64,000 nt of DNA from Leuconostoc holzapfelii. Lineage in GTDB: Bacteria > Bacillota > Bacilli > Lactobacillales > Lactobacillaceae. Of the stretch, positions 18,241-27,487 are shown piece after piece; position 1 is the stretch's first letter, and each line of letters opens with the position of its first letter. Both the position numbers and the translations under genes were made by a program. The DNA is taken from contig NZ_JAAXPO010000002.1 in the NCBI RefSeq assembly GCF_012396485.1, forward strand, positions 186,001-250,000, read 5' to 3'. The notes beneath the pieces are model-generated. The model was not told where the DNA came from and did no database searches. It saw only the letters and a list, made by a program, of their open reading frames with translations.

Positions 18241-21200
18241 TTAAACTTCATCTGTTGTGTCTGTCATCTCTTGGGCTTCCACCTTAGAGAACGCAGCCGC
18301 AACTTCTTCATCTTCTTTATTCAAGAGGTCAGGATTTGAACGCACCAACTTTTCAAGGGCATCCACTGGCAAGATTGAATCGTCTTCATCCATTTGGCGG
18401 AGTTCAACTTCATCCCCTGCACCATCCAAGACTTGCATGTCCAAACCAAGCGCTTGCAATTCCTTGACCAACACACGGAATGATTCCGGTACACCTGGAC
18501 GTGGGATTGGTTCACCCTTGATGATTGACTCATAGACCTTCACACGACCAGCAACGTCATCTGACTTGTAAGTCAAGATTTCTTGCAACGTATAAGCAGC
18601 ACCATAAGCTTCAAGGGCCCAAACTTCCATTTCACCGAAACGCTGACCACCGAATTGGGCTTTACCACCCAAAGGCTGTTGCGTCACTAATGAGTATGGT
18701 CCGATTGAACGGGCGTGAATCTTATCGTCAACCATGTGGGCAAGCTTCATATAATGCATGACACCAACACCGACACGCTTGTCGAAGGCTTCACCAGTAC
18801 GACCATCATAGACAACTGACTTACCATCACGTGGCAACCCAGCTTCACGCAAAGCCGCTTCGATTTCATCATCGCTGGCACCATCAAAGACAGGTGAGGC
18901 CACATGAATACCAAGCTTCTTGGCAGCAAAGCCAAGGTGCAATTCAAGGACTTGACCAATGTTCATACGTGAAGGCACACCCATGGGTGACAACAAGATG
19001 TCAATTGGCGTACCATCTGGCATGTATGGCATGTCTTCTTCAGGGACAACAACGGAAACCGTTCCCTTGTTACCGTGACGACCGGCCATCTTATCACCGA
19101 CTTGAATCTTACGCTTTTGTGCAATGTAGACACGTACCATCATGTTCACACCAGGGGCTAATTCATCCCCATTTTCTGGTGTGTAGATCCGCACGTTTTG
19201 TACGACACCGCCACCACCGTGTGGTACACGCAATGAGGTATCACGTACTTCACGCGCTTTTTCACCAAAGATGGCGTGGAGCAAGCGTTCTTCGGCTGAC
19301 AATTCTGTCACACCCTTAGGTGTGACCTTACCAACCAAAATGTCGCCATCGTGAACTTCGGCACCGACACGAATGATACCGTCAGCATCCAAGTCCTTCA
19401 ACTGATCTTCACCAGTGTTTGGAATTTCACGCGTCATTTCTTCCGGTCCGAGCTTTGTATCACGGGCTTCTGAATCATATTCTTCGATGTGAATTGACGT
19501 ATAAACATCTTCACGGACCAAACGTTCGTTCAAAACGATGGCATCTTCGAAGTTATAACCTTGCCAAGTCATAAAGGCGATCAATGGGTTTTGTCCCAAA
19601 GCCAATTCACCCTTTTCCATTGAAGGGCCATCCGCCAAAACTTCATCAGCTTCGACATGTTCGCCTTCATGGACAATTGGCTTTTGGTTATAGTTCTTAC
19701 CACCGTTAGAACGGCGGAACTTCATCAATTCGTAAGTGTCTAATTGACCATCTTCACGACGAATGCGAATTTCACGGCCATCAACATATTCAACCACACC
19801 AGCGGCACGAGAAATCATGGCCACCCCTGAATCGTGCGCGGCCTTATATTCAATCCCCGTTCCCACAAGTGGTGCATGTGGATCAAGCAAAGGTACGGCT
19901 TGACGTTGCATGTTGGCACCCATCAAGGCACGGTTGGAATCATCGTTTTCCAAGAACGGAATCGCTGCTGTTCCAACAGAAACCACTTGCTTTGGCGAAA
20001 CGTCCATGTAGTCAATGCGATCAATTGGTGTTTCGATGTTTTCTTCACCAAAACGCGCCATCACTGTGTCGTAAACAAAGCTGCCGTCATCATTTAATGG
20101 TGAGTTGGCTTGTGCCACGATGTAGTTATCTTCTTCATCGGCTGTCAAGTAATCGATCTTGTCAGTTACCTTGTGCGTTGTCCAGTCGACACGACGGTAT
20201 GGTGTTTCAATAAAGCCATACTTGTTAATGCGACCATACGTTGCCAAAGAGTTGATCAAACCGATGTTAGGACCTTCGGGCGTTTCGATTGGGTCGATAC
20301 GGCCATAGTGTGTGTAGTGCACGTCTCGCACTTCAACACCGGCACGATCACGCGTCAAACCACCAGGTCCAAGGGCTGACAAACGACGCTTGTGGTTCAT
20401 TTCACCCAATGGGTTCGTCTGATCCATGAACTGTGACAATTGTGATGAACCAAAGAATTCCTTCACGGCTGCCACGACTGGTCGAATGTTAATCAATTGT
20501 TGTGGTGTGACCGTGTTGGCGTCTTGGATTGACATCCGTTCACGCACGACACGTTCCATACGTGTCAAACCAATACGGAATTGGTTTTGCAACAATTCAC
20601 CAACAGAACGAATACGACGGTTACCCAAGTGATCGATATCGTCGACATTCCCAACACCTTCTTGTAAGTTCAAGAAGTAGTTCATACCAGCCAAAATATC
20701 AGCAGGACGTACTGTGCGGTCGTCTTCTTCGATGTGGCCATTGCCAATCAAAAGCAATGTCTTTTCAGGGTTTTCTGGTGATTCGATCTTAATCTTTTGA
20801 AGCGTCACAGGTTCTTCAAGTACGGCATCACCAGATGGTGTATAAGTCGTCGTCTTAAAGTCTGCACGATCCAAGAATGGGCTAAGCTTTGACATGACTG
20901 TCTTATCAACTAATGTGCCCTTTTCAGCAATGATTTCACCTGAATCAGGATCAGCCAATGTTTCAGCCAATGTTTGGTTCAACAAACGTGTCTTTAATGA
21001 CAATTTTTTGTTGATCTTGTAACGTCCAACCGATGCCAAATCATAACGCTTTGGATCAAAGAAACGGGCAACCAACAAAGCACGTGATGAATCGGCTGTC
21101 TTTGGTTCACCTGGACGTAGACGTTCGTAGATGTCCTTCAACGCTTCTTCAACACGAGAATCTGACATATCTTTGTGCACGTCTTTTTCCAAAGTCATGT

Positions 21201-21855
21201 TCAAAGCGTCATATTGGTCTGAGAAAATGTCGATAATGTCAGAATCTGAACCGAAACCAAGGGCACGGACCAATTCTGTCATCAACAACTTACGTGTGCG
21301 ATCGATACGTACGTTAGCGATACCCTTGGCATCTGTTTCGTATTCCAACCAAGCGCCACGGTTTGGAATAACCGTTGTGCCGTAGCGTGGGCGACCATTC
21401 TTGTCATTTTCTTGGTTGTAATAGATACCAGGCGAACGCACAAGTTGTGACACAATAACACGTTCCGCACCGTTGATGATGAACGTACCTTGTTCTGTCA
21501 TCAATGGGAAGTCACCAAAGAACACGTCTTGTGACTTGATTTCACCAGTTTCATGGTTGGTCAAACGCAACGTGACGTGCAATGGTGCTGAGTAGTTGGC
21601 GTCGTGTTCACGCGCCTCATCAATGTTGTACTTTGGTTCCATCAATTGATAATCGACGTATTCCAATGACAAAGTCCCTTGGAAATCATCGATTGGCATG
21701 ATATCGCCAAACATTTCTTTAATACCATCATCTAAGAACCATTGATATGACGCTGTTTGAATTTCAATCAAATTTGGTACATCAAGCACTTCTTTGATGC
21801 TAGCATATGAACGACGGGTACGGTGCTTACCGTACTTTACTAAATGTCCTGCCAC
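18241..21855 (-). CDS. rpoB: RNA polymerase subunit beta
   Basis: Protein of about 1204 residues. The start is taken as GTG 21855, giving the LAB-typical N-terminus [19 protein letters not shown] with GAGG 8 bases upstream; the in-frame GTG at 21864 sits inside that Shine-Dalgarno. The rifampicin region reads [12 protein letters not shown] then [19 protein letters not shown]: the residues equivalent to E. coli D516, H526 and S531 are wild type, so rifampicin sensitivity is predicted. The conserved C-terminal [20 protein letters not shown] contacts beta'. Transcription probably starts about 200 bases upstream and passes a terminator-like hairpin. Confidence 0.98.
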   Translation of the reverse strand: MAGHLVKYGKHRTRRSYASIKEVLDVPNLIEIQTASYQWFLDDGIKEMFGDIMPIDDFQGTLSLEYVDYQLMEPKYNIDEAREHDANYSAPLHVTLRLTNHETGEIKSQDVFFGDFPLMTEQGTFIINGAERVIVSQLVRSPGIYYNQENDKNGRPRYGTTVIPNRGAWLEYETDAKGIANVRIDRTRKLLMTELVRALGFGSDSDIIDIFSDQYDALNMTLEKDVHKDMSDSRVEEALKDIYERLRPGEPKTADSSRALLVARFFDPKRYDLASVGRYKINKKLSLKTRLLNQTLAETLADPDSGEIIAEKGTLVDKTVMSKLSPFLDRADFKTTTYTPSGDAVLEEPVTLQKIKIESPENPEKTLLLIGNGHIEEDDRTVRPADILAGMNYFLNLQEGVGNVDDIDHLGNRRIRSVGELLQNQFRIGLTRMERVVRERMSIQDANTVTPQQLINIRPVVAAVKEFFGSSQLSQFMDQTNPLGEMNHKRRLSALGPGGLTRDRAGVEVRDVHYTHYGRIDPIETPEGPNIGLINSLATYGRINKYGFIETPYRRVDWTTHKVTDKIDYLTADEEDNYIVAQANSPLNDDGSFVYDTVMARFGEENIETPIDRIDYMDVSPKQVVSVGTAAIPFLENDDSNRALMGANMQRQAVPLLDPHAPLVGTGIEYKAAHDSGVAMISRAAGVVEYVDGREIRIRREDGQLDTYELMKFRRSNGGKNYNQKPIVHEGEHVEADEVLADGPSMEKGELALGQNPLIAFMTWQGYNFEDAIVLNERLVREDVYTSIHIEEYDSEARDTKLGPEEMTREIPNTGEDQLKDLDADGIIRVGAEVHDGDILVGKVTPKGVTELSAEERLLHAIFGEKAREVRDTSLRVPHGGGGVVQNVRIYTPENGDELAPGVNMMVRVYIAQKRKIQVGDKMAGRHGNKGTVSVVVPEEDMPYMPDGTPIDILLSPMGVPSRMNIGQVLELHLGFAAKKLGIHVASPVFDGASDDEIEAALREAGLPRDGKSVVYDGRTGEAFDKRVGVGVMHYMKLAHMVDDKIHARSIGPYSLVTQQPLGGKAQFGGQRFGEMEVWALEAYGAAYTLQEILTYKSDDVAGRVKVYESIIKGEPIPRPGVPESFRVLVKELQALGLDMQVLDGAGDEVELRQMDEDDSILPVDALEKLVRSNPDLLNKEDEEVAAAFSKVEAQEMTDTTDEV

Positions 21856-21908
21856 ATTTATCACCTCGTTTGTTTTTCGCTGCGTTTTGTTTGTTACAAT
21901 TTGGTTAC

Positions 21909-21932
21909 AAAACAGGTATTATTCCCTGTTTT
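21909..21932 (-). promoter_or_regulatory. Second hairpin in the rpoB leader
   Basis: AAAACAGG and CCTGTTTT form an 8-bp stem around an 8-base loop, about 55 bases before the rpoB start and just downstream of the leader terminator. Confidence 0.5.
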
Positions 21933-21946
21933 GATCCCGCATAGGC

Positions 21947-21990
21947 ACAAAAAAAGCAATCGCCGCTGTTTCCGCAGACAACGTTTGCTT
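21947..21990 (-). terminator. Intrinsic terminator within the rpoB leader (attenuator candidate)
   Basis: On the minus strand AAGCAA...TTGCTT brackets a G/C-rich inner stem (CGTTGT-TG with CAGCGGCG) and a CGGAAA loop, followed by seven T. It lies between the predicted rpoB promoter (22058-22085) and the gene, so it would end rpoB transcripts early unless bypassed. Confidence 0.65.
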
Positions 21991-22057
21991 CAATATAAAG
22001 GTATTGCGGACAATATTTCGCAAAAAGCCATATTTATTCACAGTATTACTAAGAATA

Positions 22058-22085
22058 ATTATACGCTTTTTTCATAGCTTTGCAA
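22058..22085 (-). promoter_or_regulatory. Predicted rpoBC promoter
   Basis: Minus strand TTGCAA (22080-22085), a 16-base spacer and TATAAT (22058-22063). It lies just after the tpiA stop and gives a leader of about 195 bases containing two hairpins. Confidence 0.65.
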
Positions 22086-22113
22086 GCCTATTTTCCAGGC
22101 TGTCCGCGGTATT

Positions 22114-22929
22114 TTATACATGTTCGGTATCAAATGCTGGTACATCTGGATCCCGTGCAATATCAACTAATTGTAAGAACTTTTCAGGATCTAGCGCCGC
22201 CGTACCAACAAGCACGCCATCAATGTCGTCTTGACGCATGATTTCACGTGCGTTATCCGGTGTCACTGAGCCACCGTACAGCACCCGCACCTGTTCAGCA
22301 ATCACTGGCGAATACAACTTCGCGAGTGTTTGTCGAATTAAATGAGCGGCTTTCTGTGCCTGATCGGCACTCGCTGCTTCGCCTGAGCCAATTGCCCAGG
22401 TCGGTTCATAAGCAATCGTCACATTCCGAATTTGATCAACCGACACACCAGCAAGGGCCGCGGCGACTTGCGCCACAGACGGCTCAGCATCCATGAACTG
22501 GGCATACGTGCTCATGTCTTCATCAACATCAATAATTGGCCGCAAGCCATTACGTAAGGCCGCCGTCACTTTGAGATTGACCGTCGAGTCCGTTTCATTA
22601 AAAAATTTCCGACGTTCAAAATGACCAATCAAAACATAGGTAGCACCAATATCTTTTAAAGCTTTGGGTGACGTTTCGCCAGTATAGGCGCCACTATCTT
22701 CCCAATGGACATTTTCTGCCACCACATGAATTGGTGTGCCCGCGGTTGCGCGAACCATGTCTGCCAAAAATAAGTCTTGGGCAGCTAAACCAGTTTCAAC
22801 CGTGCGCTGATCTGGCACTTTACCATTGACCTGGGCCAAGAAATCTGCCACATCCGTCTGCAACTTATTAATTTTCCAATTCGCGACGACAAACGGCACG
22901 CGCTTGGCTTTATGCATTTTTGCCATCAT
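22114..22929 (-). CDS. tpiA: Triosephosphate isomerase, divergent
   Basis: Protein of about 271 residues interconverting dihydroxyacetone phosphate and glyceraldehyde 3-phosphate. The catalytic Lys (ANWKIN), His (IGHFERR), Glu (AYEPTWAIGSG) and the phosphate-binding LYGGSVTPDNA are all present. Deviations from the usual enzyme: NWKIN for NWKMN, and GHFERR for the almost invariant GHSERR, plus an N-terminal extension of about 10 residues. It may be a slower enzyme or a second paralogue; a heterofermentative host depends less on this step. The start overlaps the upstream membrane-protein gene (ATGATG), so either of two adjacent ATGs is possible. Confidence 0.85.
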   Translation of the reverse strand: MMAKMHKAKRVPFVVANWKINKLQTDVADFLAQVNGKVPDQRTVETGLAAQDLFLADMVRATAGTPIHVVAENVHWEDSGAYTGETSPKALKDIGATYVLIGHFERRKFFNETDSTVNLKVTAALRNGLRPIIDVDEDMSTYAQFMDAEPSVAQVAAALAGVSVDQIRNVTIAYEPTWAIGSGEAASADQAQKAAHLIRQTLAKLYSPVIAEQVRVLYGGSVTPDNAREIMRQDDIDGVLVGTAALDPEKFLQLVDIARDPDVPAFDTEHV

Positions 22930-23270
22930 GATTGATCATCTCCTCGCAACATAACAAACATAAACACCGCTTCAATTGAAAGCAACATCGCAGTGTACTG
23001 CGCTTCTTCATTAATTAAGTGCAATAGAATATAGCTGGCAACCAAAGCGCCCAGCCCCATGCTTGTTTTAATCAGCGAGCGTTGGTATTTGCTGCGGGTT
23101 AATTGTTCCAGCAACCGCTTGTTTTCGGTTTCCAAATCGGAAATGTCTAACTTCAACGCTTCAATTTGATCCAACATTTGATCATTTTCTTGTTGCATGA
23201 GGTCAAAATCCGACTGCGATAACGCTTCTTCAGTTTTTATTTCACGCTTCATTCGTTTGAAAAGTAACAT
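22926..23270 (-). CDS. Coiled-coil membrane protein, unknown function
   Basis: Protein of about 114 residues that I do not recognise. An acidic, heptad-rich segment (about residues 20-65, with QENDQMLDQIEALKLDIS and TENKRLLEQL) suggests a coiled coil. It is followed by two hydrophobic helices (LGALVASYILLHLI and TAMLLSIEAVFMFVML), placing the coiled coil in the cytoplasm. GGAG precedes two adjacent ATGs; the second gives better spacing. It overlaps tpiA by 4 bases, so the pair is an operon. Similar small proteins occur in LAB, but no function can be given. Confidence 0.7.
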   Translation of the reverse strand: MLLFKRMKREIKTEEALSQSDFDLMQQENDQMLDQIEALKLDISDLETENKRLLEQLTRSKYQRSLIKTSMGLGALVASYILLHLINEEAQYTAMLLSIEAVFMFVMLRGDDQS

Positions 23271-23334
23271 CATTATTCTCCATTACTTCTATTTTACCAT
23301 AAGAAAAATGCCCATTGGTCATCATTCAAAGAGC

Positions 23335-23372
23335 AAAAAAGCTATTTCATCAGGAACCTGATAAAATAGCTT
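23335..23372 (-). terminator. Terminator of tRNA-Leu
   Basis: On the minus strand AAGCTATTTTATCAGG pairs with CCTGATGAAATAGCTT with one mismatch and is followed by six T, directly after the tRNA 3' end. Confidence 0.9.
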
Positions 23373-23375
23373 GGA

Positions 23376-23460
23376 TGCAGCCGGCGGGAGTCGAACCCGC
23401 ACGCCCTAAACGGGCACAGGATCCTTAATCCTGCGCGTCTGCCAATTCCGCCACGGCTGC
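23376..23460 (-). tRNA. tRNA-Leu (anticodon AAG)
   Basis: Cloverleaf with acceptor GCAGCCG/CGGCTGC, anticodon stem CAGGA/TCCTG with loop TTAAGGA (anticodon AAG, reading CUU), a long class II variable arm, and T arm GCGGG-TTCGACT-CCCGC. Discriminator A; CCA not encoded. The adenosine at position 34 is less common in bacterial tRNA-Leu but occurs in Lactobacillales. Confidence 0.93.
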
Positions 23461-23805
23461 GATGTTGTTTGTATTGACAACTTTATTATTGTAACTTACT
23501 CATCATGAGATGTCAATATCTTACGCACATCCCCCACCCCCGATTCATACACCACCAACAAAAATCATTGGAGTATCAAGGGTTTTGGCTGATATCACTT
23601 CACGTCTACTAGGTTATTTTTTTCTTTTAATGTTGGCTTAATTTTCACGGTCGTTTCCCTTGCTTATTCCTAGCAATGTGTTACACTGGTCTTGTAATAA
23701 AAGTTATTGATTTTGATTTGTTTTTCTCGGAAGGCGCTCAAGTACCAATTATTTATGTTACAAACTACAAACACATTGGTGAGCACACCAAAGGAGAAAC
23801 ACATC
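23461..23805 (+). other. Intergenic region: cold-shock gene promoter and long 5' UTR
   Basis: No gene seen in these 345 bases. It holds the presumed csp promoter (23660-23687) and about 110 bases of untranslated leader. Long leaders are common for cold-shock mRNAs and can be temperature-sensitive; no clear stable hairpin was found by eye. Confidence 0.5.
23660..23687 (+). promoter_or_regulatory. Predicted csp promoter
   Basis: TTGCTT (23660-23665), a 16-base spacer and extended -10 TGTTACACT (hexamer TACACT at 23682-23687). Confidence 0.55.
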
Positions 23806-24006
23806 ATGGAAAAAGGCACAGTAAAGTGGTTTAACGGCGAAAAGGGTTACGGTTTCGTAACTCGCGAAAACGGTGAAGATGTCTTCGCACACTTCTCAGC
23901 TATCCAAGGCGAAGGCTTCAAGACACTTGAAGAAGGCCAAGCTGTTGAATTCGAAGTTGAAACTTCAGACCGCGGTTTGCAAGCTGCAAACATCGTTAAG
24001 TTGTAA
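23806..24006 (+). CDS. csp: Cold-shock protein (CspA family)
   Basis: Protein of 66 residues, a single OB-fold cold-shock domain with RNP1 KGYGFVTR and RNP2 VFAHFSAI, binding single-stranded RNA and DNA as an RNA chaperone. The frame is open upstream to 23707, but ATG 23806 has AAGGAG 9 bases before it and gives the standard [10 protein letters not shown] start. Single gene with its own promoter and terminator; codon use indicates strong expression. Which Csp paralogue it is cannot be decided. Confidence 0.96.
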   Translation: MEKGTVKWFNGEKGYGFVTRENGEDVFAHFSAIQGEGFKTLEEGQAVEFEVETSDRGLQAANIVKL

Positions 24007-24024
24007 GATTCTTAACCCACTGAG

Positions 24025-24049
24025 AAAACTCGCTTAGGCGAGTTTTTTT
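24025..24049 (+). terminator. Terminator of csp
   Basis: Stem ACTCGC/GCGAGT with loop TTAG followed by seven T, 19 bases after the stop codon. Confidence 0.85.
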
Positions 24050-24066
24050 GTGCCCAAAATTCGTGG

Positions 24067-24072
24067 TATAAT
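24067..24072 (+). promoter_or_regulatory. Extended -10 of the gpmA promoter
   Basis: TGGTATAAT with the hexamer 41 bases before the ATG. The -35 region is only a T-run, so the TG extension is probably important. Confidence 0.55.
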
Positions 24073-24113
24073 GGTTTTGTTAGATTAAACACAAATGAAG
24101 GAGTTTAGCACAC

Positions 24114-24827
24114 ATGGCTAAGTTAGTATTAATCCGTCACGGTCAAAGTGAATGGAACGCATTGAACTTGTTTAACGGTTGGATCGACACAAAGTTGTCA
24201 GACAAGGGTGTTGCCCAAGCAAAAGAAGCTGGTGAATTATTGGCTGCCGAAGGTATCCAATTCGACCAAGCTTACACTTCTGTTTTGACACGTGCCATCA
24301 CAACCTTGCACTACGCATTGGAAGAAGCTGGTCAATTGTTCATTCCTGAAGCCAAGTCATGGCGTTTAAACGAACGTCACTACGGTGCTTTGCAAGGCCA
24401 AAACAAGGCTGAAGCTGCTGAAAAGTGGGGTGACGAACAAGTGCACATCTGGCGTCGTTCATATGACGTTTTGCCACCATTGTTGGATGGCTACGACAAA
24501 GAAGTGACTGTTCAAGGCAAGACTTACCCTGCCTTTGACCGCCGTTACGCTGATGTTCCTGAAGGTGAATTGCCATTGGGTGAAAACTTGAAGATCACTT
24601 TGGAACGTGTGTTGCCATTCTGGGAATCAGACATCGCGCCACAATTGCAAGCTGGTAAGAACGTTGTCATTGCTGCCCATGGTAACTCATTGCGCGCCTT
24701 GGTTAAGCACTTGGAAAACATTTCTGATGATGACATCTTGAATGTTGAAATCGCTAACGGTCAACCATTGGTTTACGACTTGGCAGATGACTTGTCAGTT
24801 GTTTCTAAGAAGACTTTGACAAAGTAA
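24114..24827 (+). CDS. gpmA: 2,3-bisphosphoglycerate-dependent phosphoglycerate mutase
   Basis: Protein of 237 residues that interconverts 3- and 2-phosphoglycerate. The phosphohistidine motif [12 protein letters not shown] is at the N-terminus (His 8), followed by [13 protein letters not shown]; the second catalytic His is in [15 protein letters not shown]. The lid segment [14 protein letters not shown] identifies the dPGM type rather than a general phosphatase. Very biased codons indicate high expression. AGGAG lies 10 bases before the ATG. Confidence 0.97.
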   Translation: MAKLVLIRHGQSEWNALNLFNGWIDTKLSDKGVAQAKEAGELLAAEGIQFDQAYTSVLTRAITTLHYALEEAGQLFIPEAKSWRLNERHYGALQGQNKAEAAEKWGDEQVHIWRRSYDVLPPLLDGYDKEVTVQGKTYPAFDRRYADVPEGELPLGENLKITLERVLPFWESDIAPQLQAGKNVVIAAHGNSLRALVKHLENISDDDILNVEIANGQPLVYDLADDLSVVSKKTLTK

Positions 24828-24830
24828 TGT

Positions 24831-24867
24831 AAAAATCCTGACGATCATATGATCGTCAGGATTTTTT
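24831..24867 (+). terminator. Terminator of gpmA
   Basis: AAATCCTGACGATCAT pairs perfectly with ATGATCGTCAGGATTT and is followed by more T. Confidence 0.92.
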
Positions 24868-24884
24868 AGCGTCCTAATTTAAAC

Positions 24885-24918
24885 AAAAAAGTCGGTGATA
24901 CATTGTGTATCACCGACT
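24885..24918 (-). terminator. Terminator of the tRNA-Tyr/tRNA-Gln transcript
   Basis: On the minus strand GTCGGTGATACA pairs perfectly with TGTATCACCGAC around three bases, followed by a T-run; it lies just after tRNA-Gln. Confidence 0.92.
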
Positions 24919-24925
24919 GTCGCGA

Positions 24926-24997
24926 TTGCCCCTGCTGGATTCGAACCAGCGCATGGCGGTACCAAAAACCGCTGCCTTACCGCTTGGCGAAGGGGCA
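24926..24997 (-). tRNA. tRNA-Gln (anticodon TTG)
   Basis: Cloverleaf with acceptor TGCCCCT/AGGGGCA, anticodon stem GCGGT/ACCGC with loop TTTTGGT (anticodon TTG), T arm GCTGG-TTCGAAT-CCAGC, discriminator A. CCA not encoded. Second gene after tRNA-Tyr. Confidence 0.95.
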
Positions 24998-25035
24998 ATA
25001 GTTAATTTATTTCGCCGTTAACTATTAATCGGCTA

Positions 25036-25118
25036 TGGGAGCGGTAGGATTCGAACCTACGAACCCGAAGGAACGGAGTTACAGTCCGTCGCGTTTAGCC
25101 AGACTTCGCTACACTCCC
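25036..25118 (-). tRNA. tRNA-Tyr (anticodon GTA)
   Basis: Class II tRNA with acceptor GGGAGTG/CGCTCCC (one G-U pair), anticodon stem ACGGA/TCCGT with loop CTGTAAC (anticodon GTA), a long variable arm and T arm GTAGG-TTCGAAT-CCTAC. Discriminator A; CCA not encoded. Confidence 0.95.
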
Positions 25119-25237
25119 ATGTCTCAAACAACTATATAATAATATCAAATTATTGTCATCTTGACAACCCCTTGACCACGATTTATTTCACATCCCCATT
25201 TAATGCAAGATCCGTGCGTGTTTTCAAGTAAATTATC

Positions 25238-25266
25238 TTGTTTATATCAGCGGCATTCATTATACT
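25238..25266 (+). promoter_or_regulatory. Promoter of the PAP2-like gene
   Basis: TTGTTT (25238-25243), a 17-base spacer, TATACT (25261-25266), 37 bases before the ATG. Confidence 0.65.
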
Positions 25267-25303
25267 AGAATAAGGTAAAAAACTGCATTTGGAGTTGTCT
25301 CAC

Positions 25304-25972
25304 ATGATTGTATCCGCGACCAATAAACAGCGCCGTCACGCGATGATTTGTCTGATTATCGCTAGCTTACTAGGCCTCCTGACAAAATTTAATATCCCTG
25401 TGCCAGTCCTACTCGACCAAGCCTTACATGGGTGGTTTAATACCATTCAATCTGGATTTGGTGATACCGTCATGGCCATCGCCACCTTTTTGGGCAATCC
25501 GATAGTTGACGTCATTTATACCTTTGTTTTGGCTGGGGTCTTATTGATTGCGCAACTCCGTGTGCCTGCCATCTGGACCGTTGCGACTTTATTAGTCGGC
25601 GATTTGGCATTGACTCTGATGCGCCTCGTCATCAACCGGCCACGGCCAGTGGGGCATCTCTTGGCTGATAGCGCTTCCTCATTCCCGAGTTTTCACGTGT
25701 TTGGGCTGTTCGTTGTCATCTTTATCATCAGTTTGCTGGTCACACCAAACATTACCAGCCGACGCGCTCAGATCATTATCCAATGGTTGACACAATTATT
25801 TGGCGCCATGACCATTATGAGCCGCCTTTACTTCAACGCTAATTTCTTTAGCGACACCGTGGCTGCCATTTTATTCGCCTATGCTTGGGTGATTTTTGCC
25901 GCAACGCTTTATCCAAAGCTAGCAACCTTTCTACAACAACGCATCCCATTATTTGAACACGAAGAAATCTAA
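25304..25972 (+). CDS. PAP2-superfamily membrane protein with altered active site
   Basis: Protein of 222 residues with about six hydrophobic helices and the three PAP2 blocks: MRLVINRPRP (block 1), SFPSFHVFG (block 2) and SRLYFNANFFSDT (block 3). Active PAP2 lipid phosphatases have PSGH in block 2 and SRxxxxxHxxxD in block 3. Here the block 2 Gly is Phe, and the block 3 nucleophilic His is Asn (codon AAT), while the block 2 His and the block 3 Asp remain. It may lack phosphatase activity. ATG 25304 has GGAG 9 bases upstream; the frame is also open to a TTG at 25289. Single gene. Confidence 0.8.
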   Translation: MIVSATNKQRRHAMICLIIASLLGLLTKFNIPVPVLLDQALHGWFNTIQSGFGDTVMAIATFLGNPIVDVIYTFVLAGVLLIAQLRVPAIWTVATLLVGDLALTLMRLVINRPRPVGHLLADSASSFPSFHVFGLFVVIFIISLLVTPNITSRRAQIIIQWLTQLFGAMTIMSRLYFNANFFSDTVAAILFAYAWVIFAATLYPKLATFLQQRIPLFEHEEI

Positions 25973-26006
25973 AAAAGCGTGATTGCTCATGGCAATCACG
26001 CTTTTT
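25972..26006. terminator. Bidirectional terminator between the PAP2-like gene and nrdF
   Basis: AAAAAGCGTGATTGC pairs perfectly with GCAATCACGCTTTTT; the convergent genes end on either side. Confidence 0.93.
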
Positions 26007-26008
26007 AT

Positions 26009-26983
26009 TTATTGTCCAATTGTATAATCGTCTTCTTCCATGGCTTCAACTGCACCAAGTAAGTAACCATTACCAACACCTGAGAAAAAGTCATGGTTGG
26101 CCGTTGAAGTTGAAATACCGTTCATTACCACCGGATTCACATCTTCGGCCCCATCAGGGAACATTGGCTCTTGTCCAAGATTCATCAACGCCTTGTTCGC
26201 ATTATAGCGCAAGAACGTTAACACTTGTTCTGACCATCCCAAGTCATCATACAATTCATGTGTGTATTTCTCTTCGTTTTCATAAAGATCATACATCAAA
26301 TCATACATCCATGCTTGGAGCTCTTCTTGTTCTGCTGTGGGTAGTTGATTAAAGCCGACTTGGAATTTGTAGCCAATGTATGTCCCGTGGACGGATTCGT
26401 CACGGATAATCAACTTAATAATTTCTGCCACGTTTAACATCTTATTGTGACCCAAGAAATAAAGCGGCGTATAGAAACCTGAATAGAATAAGAATGTTTC
26501 CAAAAAGACAGAGGCAATCTTCTTTTGCAATGGCGTGCCGGTTTGGTAAATATCATTGATGCGGTTGGCCTTATATTGCAAAAATTCGTTGGTATCGGCC
26601 CAGTCAAAAATCGCCTCAATTTCTGCCTTTTCGTTCAACGTTTCAAAAATTGATGAATACGACTTGGCATGAACAGATTCCATGAACTGGATATTGTTCA
26701 AAACCGCCTCTTCTTTTTGGTTCACAACATCTAACTTGAGTTGCGCCATCCCATCTTGAGACTGCAACGTATCCAAGGTTGTCAGACCACCAAACACCAA
26801 ATTCATCGTTTGGCGTTCTTGGGGTGACATGTTCCCACGCCAAGTCCGTAAATCATTGGAAATCGGAATACGCGTGTCTAACCAGAACTGTTGGGTTAAT
26901 TTTTCCCAAGTGGCCTTGTCCAACTCGTCTTCGATGTGATTCCAGTTAATTGCTGTATATGACTGATCTTTTAAATGTGCCAA
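26009..26983 (-). CDS. nrdF: Class Ib ribonucleotide reductase, beta subunit
   Basis: Protein of 324 residues carrying the dimetal-tyrosyl radical cofactor. Metal ligands can be placed: Asp in GGLTTLDTLQ, Glu and His in QFMESVHAKSYS (the radical Tyr is in this segment), Glu in FLETFLFYSGF, and Glu and His in IIRDESVHGTY. The C-terminal tail EEDDYTIGQ binds NrdE. Last gene of nrdH-nrdE-nrdI-nrdF and only 2 bases after nrdI, whose flavodoxin product activates the manganese form. Confidence 0.97.
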   Translation of the reverse strand: MAHLKDQSYTAINWNHIEDELDKATWEKLTQQFWLDTRIPISNDLRTWRGNMSPQERQTMNLVFGGLTTLDTLQSQDGMAQLKLDVVNQKEEAVLNNIQFMESVHAKSYSSIFETLNEKAEIEAIFDWADTNEFLQYKANRINDIYQTGTPLQKKIASVFLETFLFYSGFYTPLYFLGHNKMLNVAEIIKLIIRDESVHGTYIGYKFQVGFNQLPTAEQEELQAWMYDLMYDLYENEEKYTHELYDDLGWSEQVLTFLRYNANKALMNLGQEPMFPDGAEDVNPVVMNGISTSTANHDFFSGVGNGYLLGAVEAMEEDDYTIGQ

Positions 26984-26985
26984 AA

Positions 26986-27426
26986 TTATTCTCCAAATAG
27001 TGGTTTGATGATGTGATAGGCTTTTTCAGCGTCAAACTTACTCCCACGCAATTCATAAGCAAATAGCATAGGTACATTGAAACGTTGGGCGTAACGCGTC
27101 GCCGTTAAGTTAAACTGCACATTGAAGTTACGGTTCCCTGAACCAATCACCCCTTTGAGGTACTGACGATTGCGACCAAAAGCAATGTAGTCGCCTAATG
27201 CGTTCGTGAAAATCTCTGTGACTTCCGGTCCGGTGCCCGTGCCACCCGTTAAATACGTCGGCACAACGGCTACAAACGGTGCCGTTTCGTTTGCATAGTC
27301 GGTCTCTTCCCCAATGCAACGCGCCACCACGATGTCGCCATTTTCTGCGGCAATATCGGTTAACTTGGTCACAAAGGATGTGGTATTGCCCTCTGTTGAC
27401 GCATATAAAATATTAATCTTCGCCAT
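26986..27426 (-). CDS. nrdI: NrdI flavodoxin
   Basis: Protein of 146 residues, a small flavodoxin-like FMN protein (LYASTEGNTTSFV phosphate loop; GSGNRNFNVQFN loop) that supplies oxidant for assembling the NrdF manganese cofactor. The frame is open to a TTG at 27435, but ATG 27426 matches the family start; its AGG is rather close. It lies between nrdE and nrdF, instead of between nrdH and nrdE as in many species. Confidence 0.93.
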   Translation of the reverse strand: MAKINILYASTEGNTTSFVTKLTDIAAENGDIVVARCIGEETDYANETAPFVAVVPTYLTGGTGTGPEVTEIFTNALGDYIAFGRNRQYLKGVIGSGNRNFNVQFNLTATRYAQRFNVPMLFAYELRGSKFDAEKAYHIIKPLFGE

Positions 27427-27487
27427 AACCCTCAATCTCTCGTTTCATGCTGTCTGCAACTGCCGCCCCCTATTATGCTTCACGTCA

